Positions 15,480-24,255 of a stretch of 64,000 nucleotides of DNA are shown piece by piece. How positions within the stretch are numbered: the first letter of the stretch is position 1; the number at the start of each line of letters is the position of its first letter. Made by a program: the position numbers and the translations under genes. Below the pieces are notes generated by a model. The model saw only the letters and a list, made by a program, of their open reading frames with translations. It ran no database searches and had not been told where the DNA came from. The stretch is from Variovorax paradoxus B4. GTDB lineage: Bacteria > Pseudomonadota > Gammaproteobacteria > Burkholderiales > Burkholderiaceae_C. The stretch is from contig NC_022247.1 in assembly GCF_000463015.1 (NCBI RefSeq), positions 3,162,001-3,226,000 of the forward strand, given 5' to 3'.

Positions 15480-17183
15480 ATGTGGAGCGATCTCGACAAC
15501 CTCGTCGAAGCCTCGATGCAGGAATGGAAAGTACCGGGACTCGCGCTGGCCGTCATCCAGGACGGCGACATCGCCGTGCTCAAGGGTTACGGCGTGCGCG
15601 ACACCGACACGGGCCTGCCCGTGACCATCGACACGCAATTTCTGCTGTGCTCAATCACCAAGTCGTTCACCGCGGCCGGACTCGGCCTGCTGGTCGACGA
15701 ACGCAAGCTCGACTGGGACCGGCCGGTGCGCGAGGTGATTCCCGAATTCCGCCTGCACGATCCGGTGGCGACCGAGCGGCTGACCGTGCGCGATCTGCTG
15801 TGCCATCACAGCGGGCTGCCGCGGCATGACTGGATCCACATGCCCGGCGACCTGAGCAACGCACAGATGCTGGCCGCACTCAGGCACCTTGCACCGAACA
15901 AGGACCTGCGCGACACCTTCCAGTATTCGAACCTCGGCTACCTGGTCGCCGGCATGGTCACCGAGCGCATCAGCGGCCAGAGCTACCAGGACTTCACCAC
16001 CGAGCGCCTGATGAAGCCGCTGGGCCTCAGCCGCTTCGGCTTCTCCATCGAGGCCCTCGCGGCCGCCGACGACGCCGCCCGTCCGCATGCGATGGATGGC
16101 GACGAGCGGTATCGCACACCGCTGTCGCCGATCCGCGCGATGCCGGCCGGTGGCATCAACGCCTCGGCGGCCGACCTTGCGAAGTGGGCGCGCTTTCTCA
16201 TCGATGGCAAGGCGCATGGGCAGCAACTGCTTTCGCCTCAGGCGCTGCGCGAAATGACGACCCCGCGCGTGCACATGGGGCGCTCCCAGTACGCCGAGGT
16301 CGGCGACTCCCACTACGGCCTCGGCCTCTTCTGCGAGCAGTACCGCGGCGAGCGCACCGTCGCTCACTCGGGCTCTTGGACCGGCTGGAGCACGCTCATG
16401 ACGATGCAGCCCGAGCGCCGCGCGGGCGTCGTGGTGCTGACCAACCGCACGCCGGGAAGCGTCCAGGCAATCCTCACCTATGCGGTGCTCGACCGCATCT
16501 GCGGCCGCGAGCCGGTCGACTGGTTCGGGCGCCTGGCACCCAAGCGCAAGCAGGCCCTCGAACAGCAGGCGCTCGACAAGAAGGCGAGCGCCGAAGTCCG
16601 CAGGAGCGGAACCCACCCAAGCCATCCGCTCGACGACTATGTCGGCGACTACGAGCACCCGGCCTATGGGCGCCTGCGCATCGACAGGGAAGCAGACGGG
16701 CTCGCATGGCGCTGGCGCGGTATCGAGGAGAAGCTCGAGCACCGCCATTACGACGTGTTCATCACCCCTGACCGCCCGACGGTGCTGCACCCCAGCAACC
16801 GGACGCTCACCTTCCGCTACGACCGGCAAGGCCGCATCGATCGCATCGAGATGCCGTTCGAGGAGATGGTGGACGACATCGTGTTCCATCGCGCCGCAGC
16901 CGGCGACGTGCTGGACCCGGCGTTCCGGCGGCTGTGCGCCGGCGACTACCTGCACAGCGGCCGCGTGATCGAGATCAGGCTCGACGCCAGGGGCGAGCTC
17001 GGCATGACGATCCCGGGCCAGCCGACCTACCGCCTGCTGCCGGCCGATGGACGCAGCTTCCGCGTCGACACGCTCGAGAGCTTCGGCGTGGAATTCCGCC
17101 GGCCTTCGCCCGACGCGGTGGACGCGCTCATCTTCCACGAACCCCGCGTCACCGCCCTCGCACCGAGGGTGCCGAAGGCCTAG
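15480..17183 (+). CDS. Beta-lactamase-fold serine hydrolase (class C/esterase type) with C-terminal domain
   Basis: A 567-residue protein. The N-terminal 370 residues form a beta-lactamase/D-aminopeptidase domain with SITK (SxxK nucleophile and general base), YSN (second motif) and HSG in VAHSGSWTGWS (third motif). The rest resembles the DUF3471-like C-terminal extension of such hydrolases. There is no clear signal peptide, so it may be cytoplasmic. Substrate is unknown: a peptide, amide or ester. It lies 65 nt after the aldoxime dehydratase, so it may be cotranscribed. Its TAG stop overlaps the stop of the convergent matB gene (CTAG, 17180-17183). Confidence 0.85.
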   Translation: MWSDLDNLVEASMQEWKVPGLALAVIQDGDIAVLKGYGVRDTDTGLPVTIDTQFLLCSITKSFTAAGLGLLVDERKLDWDRPVREVIPEFRLHDPVATERLTVRDLLCHHSGLPRHDWIHMPGDLSNAQMLAALRHLAPNKDLRDTFQYSNLGYLVAGMVTERISGQSYQDFTTERLMKPLGLSRFGFSIEALAAADDAARPHAMDGDERYRTPLSPIRAMPAGGINASAADLAKWARFLIDGKAHGQQLLSPQALREMTTPRVHMGRSQYAEVGDSHYGLGLFCEQYRGERTVAHSGSWTGWSTLMTMQPERRAGVVVLTNRTPGSVQAILTYAVLDRICGREPVDWFGRLAPKRKQALEQQALDKKASAEVRRSGTHPSHPLDDYVGDYEHPAYGRLRIDREADGLAWRWRGIEEKLEHRHYDVFITPDRPTVLHPSNRTLTFRYDRQGRIDRIEMPFEEMVDDIVFHRAAAGDVLDPAFRRLCAGDYLHSGRVIEIRLDARGELGMTIPGQPTYRLLPADGRSFRVDTLESFGVEFRRPSPDAVDALIFHEPRVTALAPRVPKA

Positions 17184-18715
17184 ACGAACAGCCCCTTGTG
17201 CTGCTCCCGCAGCAGCGCCTTCTGCACCTTGCCCATGGTGTTGCGTGGCAGCTCGGGCACGACGAAGCAGCGCTTGGGAATCTTGAAGTTCGCGAGCTTC
17301 GACTTGAGTTCCGCCACGATGGCATCGGCGTCGAGCGCCCCACCCGCCTTGGCGATCACGATGGCCACGCCCACCTCGCCGAAGTCGGGGTGCGGCACGC
17401 CGACCACCGCGCTTTCGGCCACGCCGGGCAGCTCGTTGATGTAGCCCTCGATCTCGGCGGGGTAGACGTTGTAGCCGCCGCTGATGATCAGGTCCTTGCT
17501 GCGTCCGACAATGGTGACGTAGCCGCGGCCATCGATCTTGCCGACGTCGCCGGTCTTGAAGAAACCATCGGCGGTGAATTCTTCCTTCGTTTTCTCCGGC
17601 ATGCGCCAGTAGCCCGCGAACACGTTCGGACCGCTGACCTCGATGCTGCCGATCTCGTCCGCGGTGCACTCGCGGCCGGCGTCGTCGCGCACGCGCAGCC
17701 GCACGCCCGGCAAGGGAAAGCCCACCGTGCCGCCGCGGCGCTCGCCCTGCGCGGGACTGTAGGGGTTGGAGGTGAGCATGATGGTCTCGCTCATGCCGTA
17801 GCGCTCCAGAATGGTGTGGCCGGTGCGTTCGCGCCATTCGTCGAAGGTCTCGATGAGCAGCGGCGCGGAACCGGCGACGAACAGCCGCATGTTGCGCACC
17901 GCTTCGCGCGTGAGGCCGGGCTCCGCCAGCAGCCGCACGTAGAGCGTGGGCACGCCCATGAACACGGTCGCCTCGGGCAGCTTCTCGATCACGCGCTTCG
18001 GGTCGAACCTGGTCAGCCAGATCATCTTGCTGCCATTGAGCAGCGCACCGTGGAGCGCAACGAAAAGGCCATGCACGTGGAAGATCGGCAGCGCGTGGAT
18101 CAGCACGTCGCCTTTTTTCCAACCCCAGTAGTTCTTGAGCACCTCGGCGTTCGACAGCAGGTTGCCGTGCGTGAGCATTGCGCCCTTGCTGCGGCCGGTG
18201 GTGCCGCTGGTATAGAGGATGGCGGCCAGGTCGCCGGACTTCGTCCGCGCCACCTCGTGCCGGTCGCTGCATTGCGCGGCAAGCTCCAGCAGGGTGCCGG
18301 TGCGGTCGTCGTCCAGCGTGAACACGTGCCGGGTGCCTGCTGCACTGGCGATGGGCTCGACCCACGCGGCATTGCGCCGGGTGCACACCACCACGGCCGG
18401 TTCGGCGTTGCCGATGAAATATTCGATCTCCGCGCTCTGGTAGGCAGTGTTCAGCGGCAGGAACACGTAGCCGGCGCGCAGCGTGGCGAGATAGAGAATC
18501 ATCGCCTCGACCGATTTCTCGACCTGCACCGCGATGCGGGCGCCCTCCTCCAGCCCCAGCGCGCCGAACAGGTTGGCCATCATTGCGCTGGCGCGATCGA
18601 GGTCTTGCCACGAATAGAACAGGCCGTTGTCGGTTTCCACGGCAATGCGGCCGAGGTCGGCGGGAAAGGCCGCGCGCAAGGCGGCAAACAGGTTGGAATT
18701 GGCTTTCGTCTTCAT
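17180..18715 (-). CDS. matB: Malonyl-CoA synthetase (MatB), AMP-forming acyl-CoA ligase
   Basis: A 511-residue ANL-superfamily ligase. Motifs include the P-loop YTSGTTGRSKGAMLTHGN, the A5-type ERYGMSETIMLTSNP, the hinge GDVGKIDGRGYVTIVGRSKDLI and a C-terminal catalytic Lys in RNTMGKVQK. Length and these variants fit malonyl-CoA synthetases, and linkage to malonyl-CoA decarboxylase supports that. It makes malonyl-CoA from malonate, CoA and ATP, which the decarboxylase converts to acetyl-CoA. It is last in the malonate cluster, 57 nt after the binding-protein gene. A methylmalonate or other short-chain ligase remains possible. Confidence 0.87.
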   Translation of the reverse strand: MKTKANSNLFAALRAAFPADLGRIAVETDNGLFYSWQDLDRASAMMANLFGALGLEEGARIAVQVEKSVEAMILYLATLRAGYVFLPLNTAYQSAEIEYFIGNAEPAVVVCTRRNAAWVEPIASAAGTRHVFTLDDDRTGTLLELAAQCSDRHEVARTKSGDLAAILYTSGTTGRSKGAMLTHGNLLSNAEVLKNYWGWKKGDVLIHALPIFHVHGLFVALHGALLNGSKMIWLTRFDPKRVIEKLPEATVFMGVPTLYVRLLAEPGLTREAVRNMRLFVAGSAPLLIETFDEWRERTGHTILERYGMSETIMLTSNPYSPAQGERRGGTVGFPLPGVRLRVRDDAGRECTADEIGSIEVSGPNVFAGYWRMPEKTKEEFTADGFFKTGDVGKIDGRGYVTIVGRSKDLIISGGYNVYPAEIEGYINELPGVAESAVVGVPHPDFGEVGVAIVIAKAGGALDADAIVAELKSKLANFKIPKRCFVVPELPRNTMGKVQKALLREQHKGLFV

Positions 18716-18772
18716 CGGGGCAGGTACTTCGAAATTCGGTGTGCGCTTGGCGTGAAACCTTGCTGTCGCTCG

Positions 18773-19762
18773 TTACTCCAGCTTGGCGCCCGAGGCTTTC
18801 ACCACCGCGGCCCAGCGCTTGATCTCGGAGCTCACGAAGCCGCCGTACGACGCCAGGGTGAGGCTCGGGATTTCGGAGCCGTTCTGGGCCCAGATGGCCT
18901 TGAGCTCGTCGCTGGCAAGGGCCTTCTTCATGTCGTCGACGATGCGCGCCTGCAGGTCGGCCGGCGTGCCCTTGGGCGCCCACAGCCCGTACCAGGTGGT
19001 GACCGTGTAGTCCGGCAGGCCGACCTCGGCCGCGCAGGGCACGTCGGGGAACGCCGGGTTGCGCTTGCTGCCGGCAACCATCAGCGCCTTGATGCGCCCG
19101 CCCTTGATGTGCTGGGCGGAAGAGCCGAGGCCATCGAACATCAGGTCGACGTTGCCGGCAATCAGGTCGGACAGCGCCGGCCCCGCGCCGCGGTACGGAA
19201 TGTGTGTGATGAAAGTGCCGGTCTGCAGCTTGAACAGCTCGCCCGCCAGGTGGTGCGAGGTACCCGCGCCGGCCGAGCCGTAGTTGAGCTTGCCGGGATT
19301 GCGCTTGGCGGTGGCAACGAATTCCTGCAACGTATTGGCGGTGACTCGGCGCGGATTGACCACCACCACCTGCGGCACGTTGGCCAACAGCATCAGCGGC
19401 ACGAAGTCTTTCTCGAGGTCGTAGTCGAGCTTCGGGTAGATCGAGGGCGCAATCGCGTGGTGCACCGCGCCCATGAAGAGCGTGTAGCCGTCGGCCGGGG
19501 CCTTGGCGGCGATGCTGGCGCCCACGGTGCCGCCGGCGCCGCCGCGGTTGTCGATGACCAGCGTCTGGCCCGTCACCTTGGAGAACTGGGCCGAGAGCGG
19601 GCGCGCGAAGGCATCGGTGCCGCCGCCGGCCGGGAACGGCACGACCATGTTGACCGGCCGCGTCGGCCAGTTACTCCCCTGCGCTCCTGCGCCGCCGCAC
19701 AGAACGGCTGCACCGGCCGCGGCCAGGCGCAGCACGTCGCGTCGCTGAAAACTCTGAGTCAT
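18773..19762 (-). CDS. Bug-family (TctC-like) periplasmic solute-binding protein
   Basis: A 329-residue protein with an export signal carrying twin arginines (QRRDVLRLAAAGAAVL) that ends near AGAQG. The mature part has the Bug/TctC pattern WPTRPVNMVVPFPAGGGTDAFARPL and DNRGGAGGTVGA. These bind dicarboxylates or similar small molecules in the periplasm. Between malonyl-CoA decarboxylase and malonyl-CoA synthetase it may bind malonate. No TctA/TctB membrane partners are present, so it could share a transporter encoded elsewhere or act as a sensor feeder. Such orphan Bug genes are very numerous in Burkholderiales. Confidence 0.9.
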   Translation of the reverse strand: MTQSFQRRDVLRLAAAGAAVLCGGAGAQGSNWPTRPVNMVVPFPAGGGTDAFARPLSAQFSKVTGQTLVIDNRGGAGGTVGASIAAKAPADGYTLFMGAVHHAIAPSIYPKLDYDLEKDFVPLMLLANVPQVVVVNPRRVTANTLQEFVATAKRNPGKLNYGSAGAGTSHHLAGELFKLQTGTFITHIPYRGAGPALSDLIAGNVDLMFDGLGSSAQHIKGGRIKALMVAGSKRNPAFPDVPCAAEVGLPDYTVTTWYGLWAPKGTPADLQARIVDDMKKALASDELKAIWAQNGSEIPSLTLASYGGFVSSEIKRWAAVVKASGAKLE

Positions 19763-19840
19763 CTGTCATCTCCTGTCGTTGTAGATTGCCGCATCATGCG
19801 GGCCGGTGCATCACGCGCCGGACTTCTTTCCAGAACCAAC

Positions 19841-21325
19841 TCAGCCTTTTTTGAAGAACAGGCTTTCAACATCCCCCGATACCGCCACCTTGCCCTCGGC
19901 GATCCATGCGCGATGCTTGTCCAGGCGCTTGAGATCGTAGAGGTAATTGACCATCAGACCATACGACTGCTTCAAGCCCTTGGGCGACGGGTCGCCGGCC
20001 CAGTTGAGCCGCTCCACGCGCGCGCCGTTGCCCAGGTGAAAGCGCGCCACGGGATCGGCCGGCGTGCCGTCGATCAGCGTGTGGCCCAGGTATTCGGCGG
20101 CGGCCTGCAAAAGCCACTGGCGCAGCGGCGACTTGGCATCGAGCGTGGCAGGCGTATCCACCGCGGCGAGCAGCCGCTCGGCGGTCGGTGGCAGCGAGCC
20201 GACGAGCCGGCCGAGCTCGGCCCCGCGCTTCTCGTCCAGGCGCAGCAGCAGCTCGGCGGCATTCCTGGCAAGCCAGGTGCGAAAGCCCGGGATCGGCGAC
20301 AGCGTGGCAAAGATCTTCAGGCGCGGCAGTTCGTCCTGCAGCGTCTCGACCACGCGCTTGATGAGCGAATCGCCAAAGCTCACGCCGCGCAGCCCATTCT
20401 GGGTGTTGCTGATCGAATAGAAGATGGCGGTGGTGGCCTTGGCCGGCTGGATCGGTACGGCGGCCTCGTCGAGCAGCGGCGTGATGCCGTCGCTGATGCG
20501 GTCGACCAGCGCCACCTCGACGAAAATCAGCGGCTCGTTGGGCAGCCTCGGATGAAAGAAGCCGTAGCAGCGGCGGTCGCTGTCGTCGAGCCGGTTCTTC
20601 ACGTCGGTCCAGCTCTTGATGTCGTGCACGGCCTCGTAGCGGATCAGCTTCTCGATCAATGAAGCCGGCGAATGCCAGTCGATCCGGCGCAGCTCGAGAA
20701 ACGCGACGTCGAACCAGGTGGAGAACAGATGCTCCAGTTCGGCGTCGAGCGCGATGAGCCGCTTGTCCGACTTCAGGAATGGCAGCAGTTCGGCGCGCAG
20801 GTCGACCAGGAAGCGCATGCCCTCGGGCTCGACCGCAAAACGCTGCAGCAGGCGCATGCGCGGCGACACCAGCGCACGCCGCAGCCGCAACTCGGCCTGG
20901 CCTTCGTCGGCCGTTCCCACGGCGGCCTGGTGCTGGTCGCGCGCGGACTTGAGCTTTTGCGGATCGGCGGCGAAATGCTCGCTCATCAGCGCCCAGTAGT
21001 CGCGCCGCTCCTCGAGCGTGGCGGCGGCGTATTCGCGGGCAATGGCATGCGCCCGGCGTCCGCCCTCGACCTCGCTCACGCGCGGATCGATCACGGCCTG
21101 CAGGGCCGTGAGCACGCGGCGCAAGGCACGCGGCGACAACGCTTCGTCGGCCTTGCGCAGCGTGGCCTGCAGGCGCTCGGCGGTCGAGCGCATGCTCGGC
21201 TTCGCGGCGGTCTTGGGCGCGCTGCGGGCCGCGCCCTCGGGTGCCACGGGCACCTTGTTGCCGGACTTTTCGCCGGACTTCTCGCCAGAGCGCAGTCGCG
21301 CCTGGAACCACTCGGTCGCACTCAT
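19841..21325 (-). CDS. Malonyl-CoA decarboxylase
   Basis: A 494-residue protein of the malonyl-CoA decarboxylase family (MCD/MatA). The N-terminal half is helical. The C-terminal GNAT-like catalytic domain includes ATTAIFYSISNTQNGLRGVSFG, TLSPIPGFRTWL, and the active-site region FHLGNGARVERLNW with a Ser-Tyr pair in KQSYGLMVNYLYDL. It converts malonyl-CoA to acetyl-CoA and CO2. The first 50 residues carry a repeated GEKSGEKSGNK linker not needed for the fold. The ATG at 21325 is used, with GGAG 8 nt upstream; a TTG two codons earlier is the alternative. Confidence 0.92.
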   Translation of the reverse strand: MSATEWFQARLRSGEKSGEKSGNKVPVAPEGAARSAPKTAAKPSMRSTAERLQATLRKADEALSPRALRRVLTALQAVIDPRVSEVEGGRRAHAIAREYAAATLEERRDYWALMSEHFAADPQKLKSARDQHQAAVGTADEGQAELRLRRALVSPRMRLLQRFAVEPEGMRFLVDLRAELLPFLKSDKRLIALDAELEHLFSTWFDVAFLELRRIDWHSPASLIEKLIRYEAVHDIKSWTDVKNRLDDSDRRCYGFFHPRLPNEPLIFVEVALVDRISDGITPLLDEAAVPIQPAKATTAIFYSISNTQNGLRGVSFGDSLIKRVVETLQDELPRLKIFATLSPIPGFRTWLARNAAELLLRLDEKRGAELGRLVGSLPPTAERLLAAVDTPATLDAKSPLRQWLLQAAAEYLGHTLIDGTPADPVARFHLGNGARVERLNWAGDPSPKGLKQSYGLMVNYLYDLKRLDKHRAWIAEGKVAVSGDVESLFFKKG

Positions 21326-21374
21326 CGACAAACTCCAATGCTGTGGGGTGCGGGGATGCCTTCTTTCACGCCGT

Positions 21375-22043
21375 TCACGACATCACCCTGGATTTCTGTT
21401 GCCGCGCCACCTCGCGCAGCGCCTCGCGCTGCCGTGTCAGGTGCGTGCGCATGGCCGCGTCCGCGCCCTCGCTGTCGCGCGCCTTGAGCGCGGCGAACAC
21501 CGCCAGATGCTCCGACAGGCTCTGCTCGAGCCGGCCCGGCGCATGCAATTGCTGAAGCCGCGCCAGCTTGAGAATTTTGCGCAAATCGCCAATCACCTGC
21601 GCCAGCCACTTGTTATCGGCCAGCTGGATGATGGCCTCGTGGATGAGGTGGTTGGTGGCGTAGTAGTCGTTGATGCGCCGCGCCTTGGCATGGCGCACCA
21701 GCCGTTCGTGCAGCACGTCGAGTTCGCTCAGCTCCGCATCGCTCGCATTGCGGGCCGCCTCGTAGGCGCAACGGCCTTCGAGCAGCGCGATGACCGGAAA
21801 TATCTCGTCGAGATCGCGCTCCGTCACCTCGCGCACGAAGCAGCCGCGCCGCGGCTCGTGCCGCAGCAGGCCTTCGGCGGTCAGCACCTTAAGCGCCTCG
21901 CGCAAGGGAGTGCGCGAAATCGACAGTCGCTCGCACAGCGCAGCCTCGTCCAGGAAACTCCCCGGCACCAGCGCGCCCGCGAAGATCTGCTCGCGCAGCG
22001 TGGCGGCTACTTCGTCGTGCAGGGAGTTGGGGACCAGGCGCAT
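21375..22043 (-). CDS. GntR-family (FadR/FCD-type) regulator of the malonate genes
   Basis: A 222-residue regulator. The N-terminal winged helix has LREQIFAGALVPGSFLDEAALCERLSISRTPLREAL, the classic GntR pattern. The C-terminal FCD domain has the metal/ligand-binding Asp-His-type helices (NDYYATNHLIHEAI and SLSEHLAVFAAL). It is immediately upstream of, and on the same strand as, malonyl-CoA decarboxylase, the position of MatR/MdcY-type repressors that respond to malonate or malonyl-CoA. A palindromic operator lies 20-45 nt upstream of its start, suggesting autoregulation. Confidence 0.88.
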   Translation of the reverse strand: MRLVPNSLHDEVAATLREQIFAGALVPGSFLDEAALCERLSISRTPLREALKVLTAEGLLRHEPRRGCFVREVTERDLDEIFPVIALLEGRCAYEAARNASDAELSELDVLHERLVRHAKARRINDYYATNHLIHEAIIQLADNKWLAQVIGDLRKILKLARLQQLHAPGRLEQSLSEHLAVFAALKARDSEGADAAMRTHLTRQREALREVARQQKSRVMS

Positions 22044-22061
22044 GGCAAGTGGAGGGGTGCG

Positions 22062-22087
22062 TTACGCGTAATTTCCTGTAATTACGC
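22062..22087. promoter_or_regulatory. Palindromic operator upstream of the malonate gntR
   Basis: GCGTAATT (22066-22073), a 6-nt spacer and AATTACGC (22080-22087) form a perfect inverted repeat. A second perfect palindrome, TTACGCGTAA (22062-22071), overlaps the left half. The AT-rich island stands out from GC-rich flanks and precedes the gntR start at 22043. Confidence 0.65.
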
Positions 22088-22168
22088 ATAATTGTGAGCC
22101 CGCATCCAATGCAGCGCAAGGGCCGCGCGCAAATTGCACGGCCCGGGCTTACCCGGAGAACCGGGTGC

Positions 22169-22990
22169 TCAGGCGCTCGCCGGCCGGCGGCGCTGCGCGG
22201 CCCAGATCCACAGCCCGATGCCGAAGACCACCATCGGCACGCTGAGCCACTGCCCCTGGCTCAGGTTCAGCGCGCGCAGGCCAAGAAAGTCGTCGGGCTC
22301 GCGGAAATACTCGGCAATGAAGCGCAGTGCGCCGTAGCCGATCAGGAACACCGCGGCCACCTGCCCTTCCTTGCGTTCCTTGCGAGCGTAGAGCCACATG
22401 ATGACGAACAGAAGAAGTCCCTCGAGCAGGAACTGGTAGACCTGCGAGGGATGGCGCGGCAGCATCGAACCGCTCTGCGGAAACACCATGCCCCACGGCA
22501 GGTCGGGGCTGCTGAAGCGGCCCCAGAGCTCGCCGTTGATGAAGTTGCCGACGCGGCCCGCCGCCAGGCCCGTGGGCACGCAGGGCGACACGAAATCCAT
22601 CACCTGCCAGAACGGCCGGGCGCGCGAATGCGCAAACCAGATCATGGCGCCGATCACACCCAGGAGGCCGCCATGGAAGCTCATGCCGCCCTGCCATACG
22701 TAGAGGATTTCGAGCGGATGCGAGAGATAGAACTCGGGCTTGTAGAACAGGCAATAGCCGAGCCGCCCGCCCACGATGACGCCCATCACGCCCAGGAAGA
22801 GGATGTCCTCGATGTCCTTGCGCTGCCAGGCGCCCTGGCCGACCAGCGAGCGGTACGGCTCGTGGCGCAGCCGGCGCGTGCCGAGAAAATAGAACAGCGC
22901 GAACGCAGCCAGGTAGGTCAGGCCGTACCAGTGAATGGCAACGGGCCCGAGCTGCAGGGCGACAGGATTGATCTGCGGATACATGAGCAT
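22169..22990 (-). CDS. lgt: Prolipoprotein diacylglyceryl transferase
   Basis: A 273-residue polytopic inner-membrane enzyme. It shows [13 protein letters not shown] near the N-terminus, [10 protein letters not shown], and the Lgt signature [14 protein letters not shown] with [12 protein letters not shown]. It transfers diacylglycerol from phosphatidylglycerol to the lipobox Cys of prolipoproteins, the first step in lipoprotein maturation. The ATG at 22990 ([12 protein letters not shown]) is chosen; an internal ATG at 22984 is also possible. It lies next to, but is likely independent of, the malonate gntR, whose start is 125 nt away on the same strand. Confidence 0.95.
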   Translation of the reverse strand: MLMYPQINPVALQLGPVAIHWYGLTYLAAFALFYFLGTRRLRHEPYRSLVGQGAWQRKDIEDILFLGVMGVIVGGRLGYCLFYKPEFYLSHPLEILYVWQGGMSFHGGLLGVIGAMIWFAHSRARPFWQVMDFVSPCVPTGLAAGRVGNFINGELWGRFSSPDLPWGMVFPQSGSMLPRHPSQVYQFLLEGLLLFVIMWLYARKERKEGQVAAVFLIGYGALRFIAEYFREPDDFLGLRALNLSQGQWLSVPMVVFGIGLWIWAAQRRRPASA

Positions 22991-23048
22991 GGCGCAGATT
23001 GTGCCCGGACGAAATGTCGCGGCCGGCACGGGGACATTCAGGGCAATG

Positions 23049-23318
23049 TCAGCGCCCTAACCTCCACCACAGCAGTGCCGCCACGACCGCCGGCACGGCA
23101 AAGACCAGCAGGAAGATCGGCAGTTCTTCGGCCACCGAATAGCCGGCCTTGATCACGCCCACGGCCATGTTGATGCCGGCTCCGATGAACCATGCCGGGA
23201 TGAACCACTTGGCTGCCGCGGCCAGCGCCAGCGACGAGCCGTCGCCGATGAACCGGCTGGCCAACAGAAACACCGCCAGCAGCACGAAGCCGCCACCCAT
23301 CACCATGATCGTGTGCAT
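23049..23318 (-). CDS. Small membrane protein, unknown function
   Basis: An 89-residue protein with three hydrophobic segments: 9-20, about 30-55 and 67-85. I do not recognise the family. A good GGAGGA ribosome site precedes the ATG, and the gene begins 33 nt after the SDR gene on the same strand, so the two are probably cotranscribed. It ends WWRLGR, a basic cytoplasmic tail. Confidence 0.7.
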   Translation of the reverse strand: MHTIMVMGGGFVLLAVFLLASRFIGDGSSLALAAAAKWFIPAWFIGAGINMAVGVIKAGYSVAEELPIFLLVFAVPAVVAALLWWRLGR

Positions 23319-23351
23319 CTTGCGTTGTCCTCCAGGCGCGATCCTGCCGGA

Positions 23352-24125
23352 TCAGCGGGTGGTGTAGCCACCGTTGGCAAAGATCGTCTGGCCGGTGATC
23401 CACCAGCCTTCGGTGACCAGGAAGCGCACGATGGGAGCGATGTCCTCGATGTCGGTGAGGCCCTTCTTGGAGAACTTGCTGAGCGCCGCCGCGCTGCTGT
23501 GGTACTCGACGGCCTCCTTGCTTTCCTGGCCGTAGAAGAACGGCGTGTCCATCGGTCCGGGGCCGATGGCGTTGACCGAGATGCCGCGCTCGCCGAACTC
23601 CTTGGAGGCCGCGCGCGTGTAGTGCTCCACCGCCGCCTTCGAGGCCGGATAGATCGCGTAGAACGGCGTGTAGGCCGCGAGCAGCGAGCTCACCAGCGAC
23701 ACGATGCTGCCGCCGTCGGCCAGCGTGCGTCCGGCCTGCTGGATGAAGAAGAACGCTGCCTTGGCGTTGGCGTCGAAGCTCCGGTCGTAGTCGGCTTCGG
23801 TGACATCGAGGATCGGCTTCTTGATCACCACGCCCGCGGTGTTGATGGCGATGTCGACCTGGCCGAAATGCGCCACGGCCTGGTCGAACAGCCTGACGTT
23901 GTTCTCCACCACGGCAAGGTCGCCCTGCACCAGCAGCGTGTCGGCGCCCTTGGCCTCGAGTTCGGCGGCCGTCTTCTCGGCATCGCTGCGCGAGGCGTCG
24001 CTGTTGTAGTGGATGGCGATGCCGCGGGCGCCGCCGTCGACCAGTTGATGGCCGATGAGCGCGCCGAGGTTCTTGCCGCCGCCGGCGATGACGGCGACCT
24101 TGTTGTCGAGAGTGCGTGCGGACAT
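23352..24125 (-). CDS. Short-chain dehydrogenase/reductase (SDR)
   Basis: A 257-residue classical SDR. The cofactor region is AVIAGGGKNLGALIG, a variant of TGxxxGIG, followed by NTAGVV (NAG-like) and a catalytic Ser...Tyr-x-x-x-Lys set, with SLVSS and YPASKAAVEHYTRAASKEFG. The C-terminal ANGGYTTR is the usual SDR ending. An AGGAGG site precedes the ATG. A LysR gene is divergent with 130 nt between, so it probably controls this gene. Substrate is unknown; it resembles SDRs that reduce ketones with NAD(P)H. Confidence 0.88.
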   Translation of the reverse strand: MSARTLDNKVAVIAGGGKNLGALIGHQLVDGGARGIAIHYNSDASRSDAEKTAAELEAKGADTLLVQGDLAVVENNVRLFDQAVAHFGQVDIAINTAGVVIKKPILDVTEADYDRSFDANAKAAFFFIQQAGRTLADGGSIVSLVSSLLAAYTPFYAIYPASKAAVEHYTRAASKEFGERGISVNAIGPGPMDTPFFYGQESKEAVEYHSSAAALSKFSKKGLTDIEDIAPIVRFLVTEGWWITGQTIFANGGYTTR

Positions 24126-24255
24126 GGAATGACCTCCTGCAGAAGAGCGTTGATGTGAGTCGGGAAGCTTCAGTCTATTGATCGCCAGTTCCCGAATAAA
24201 TCAACAATTCGACGCTAGACTGTTTAGGAAATTACGAACAATCCAGTCGACACGC

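Noticed and set aside
16934..20662. A 1242-residue plus-strand open frame
   Set aside because: It lies opposite matB, the Bug gene and malonyl-CoA decarboxylase, has low-complexity composition and no motifs. It is a high-GC shadow.
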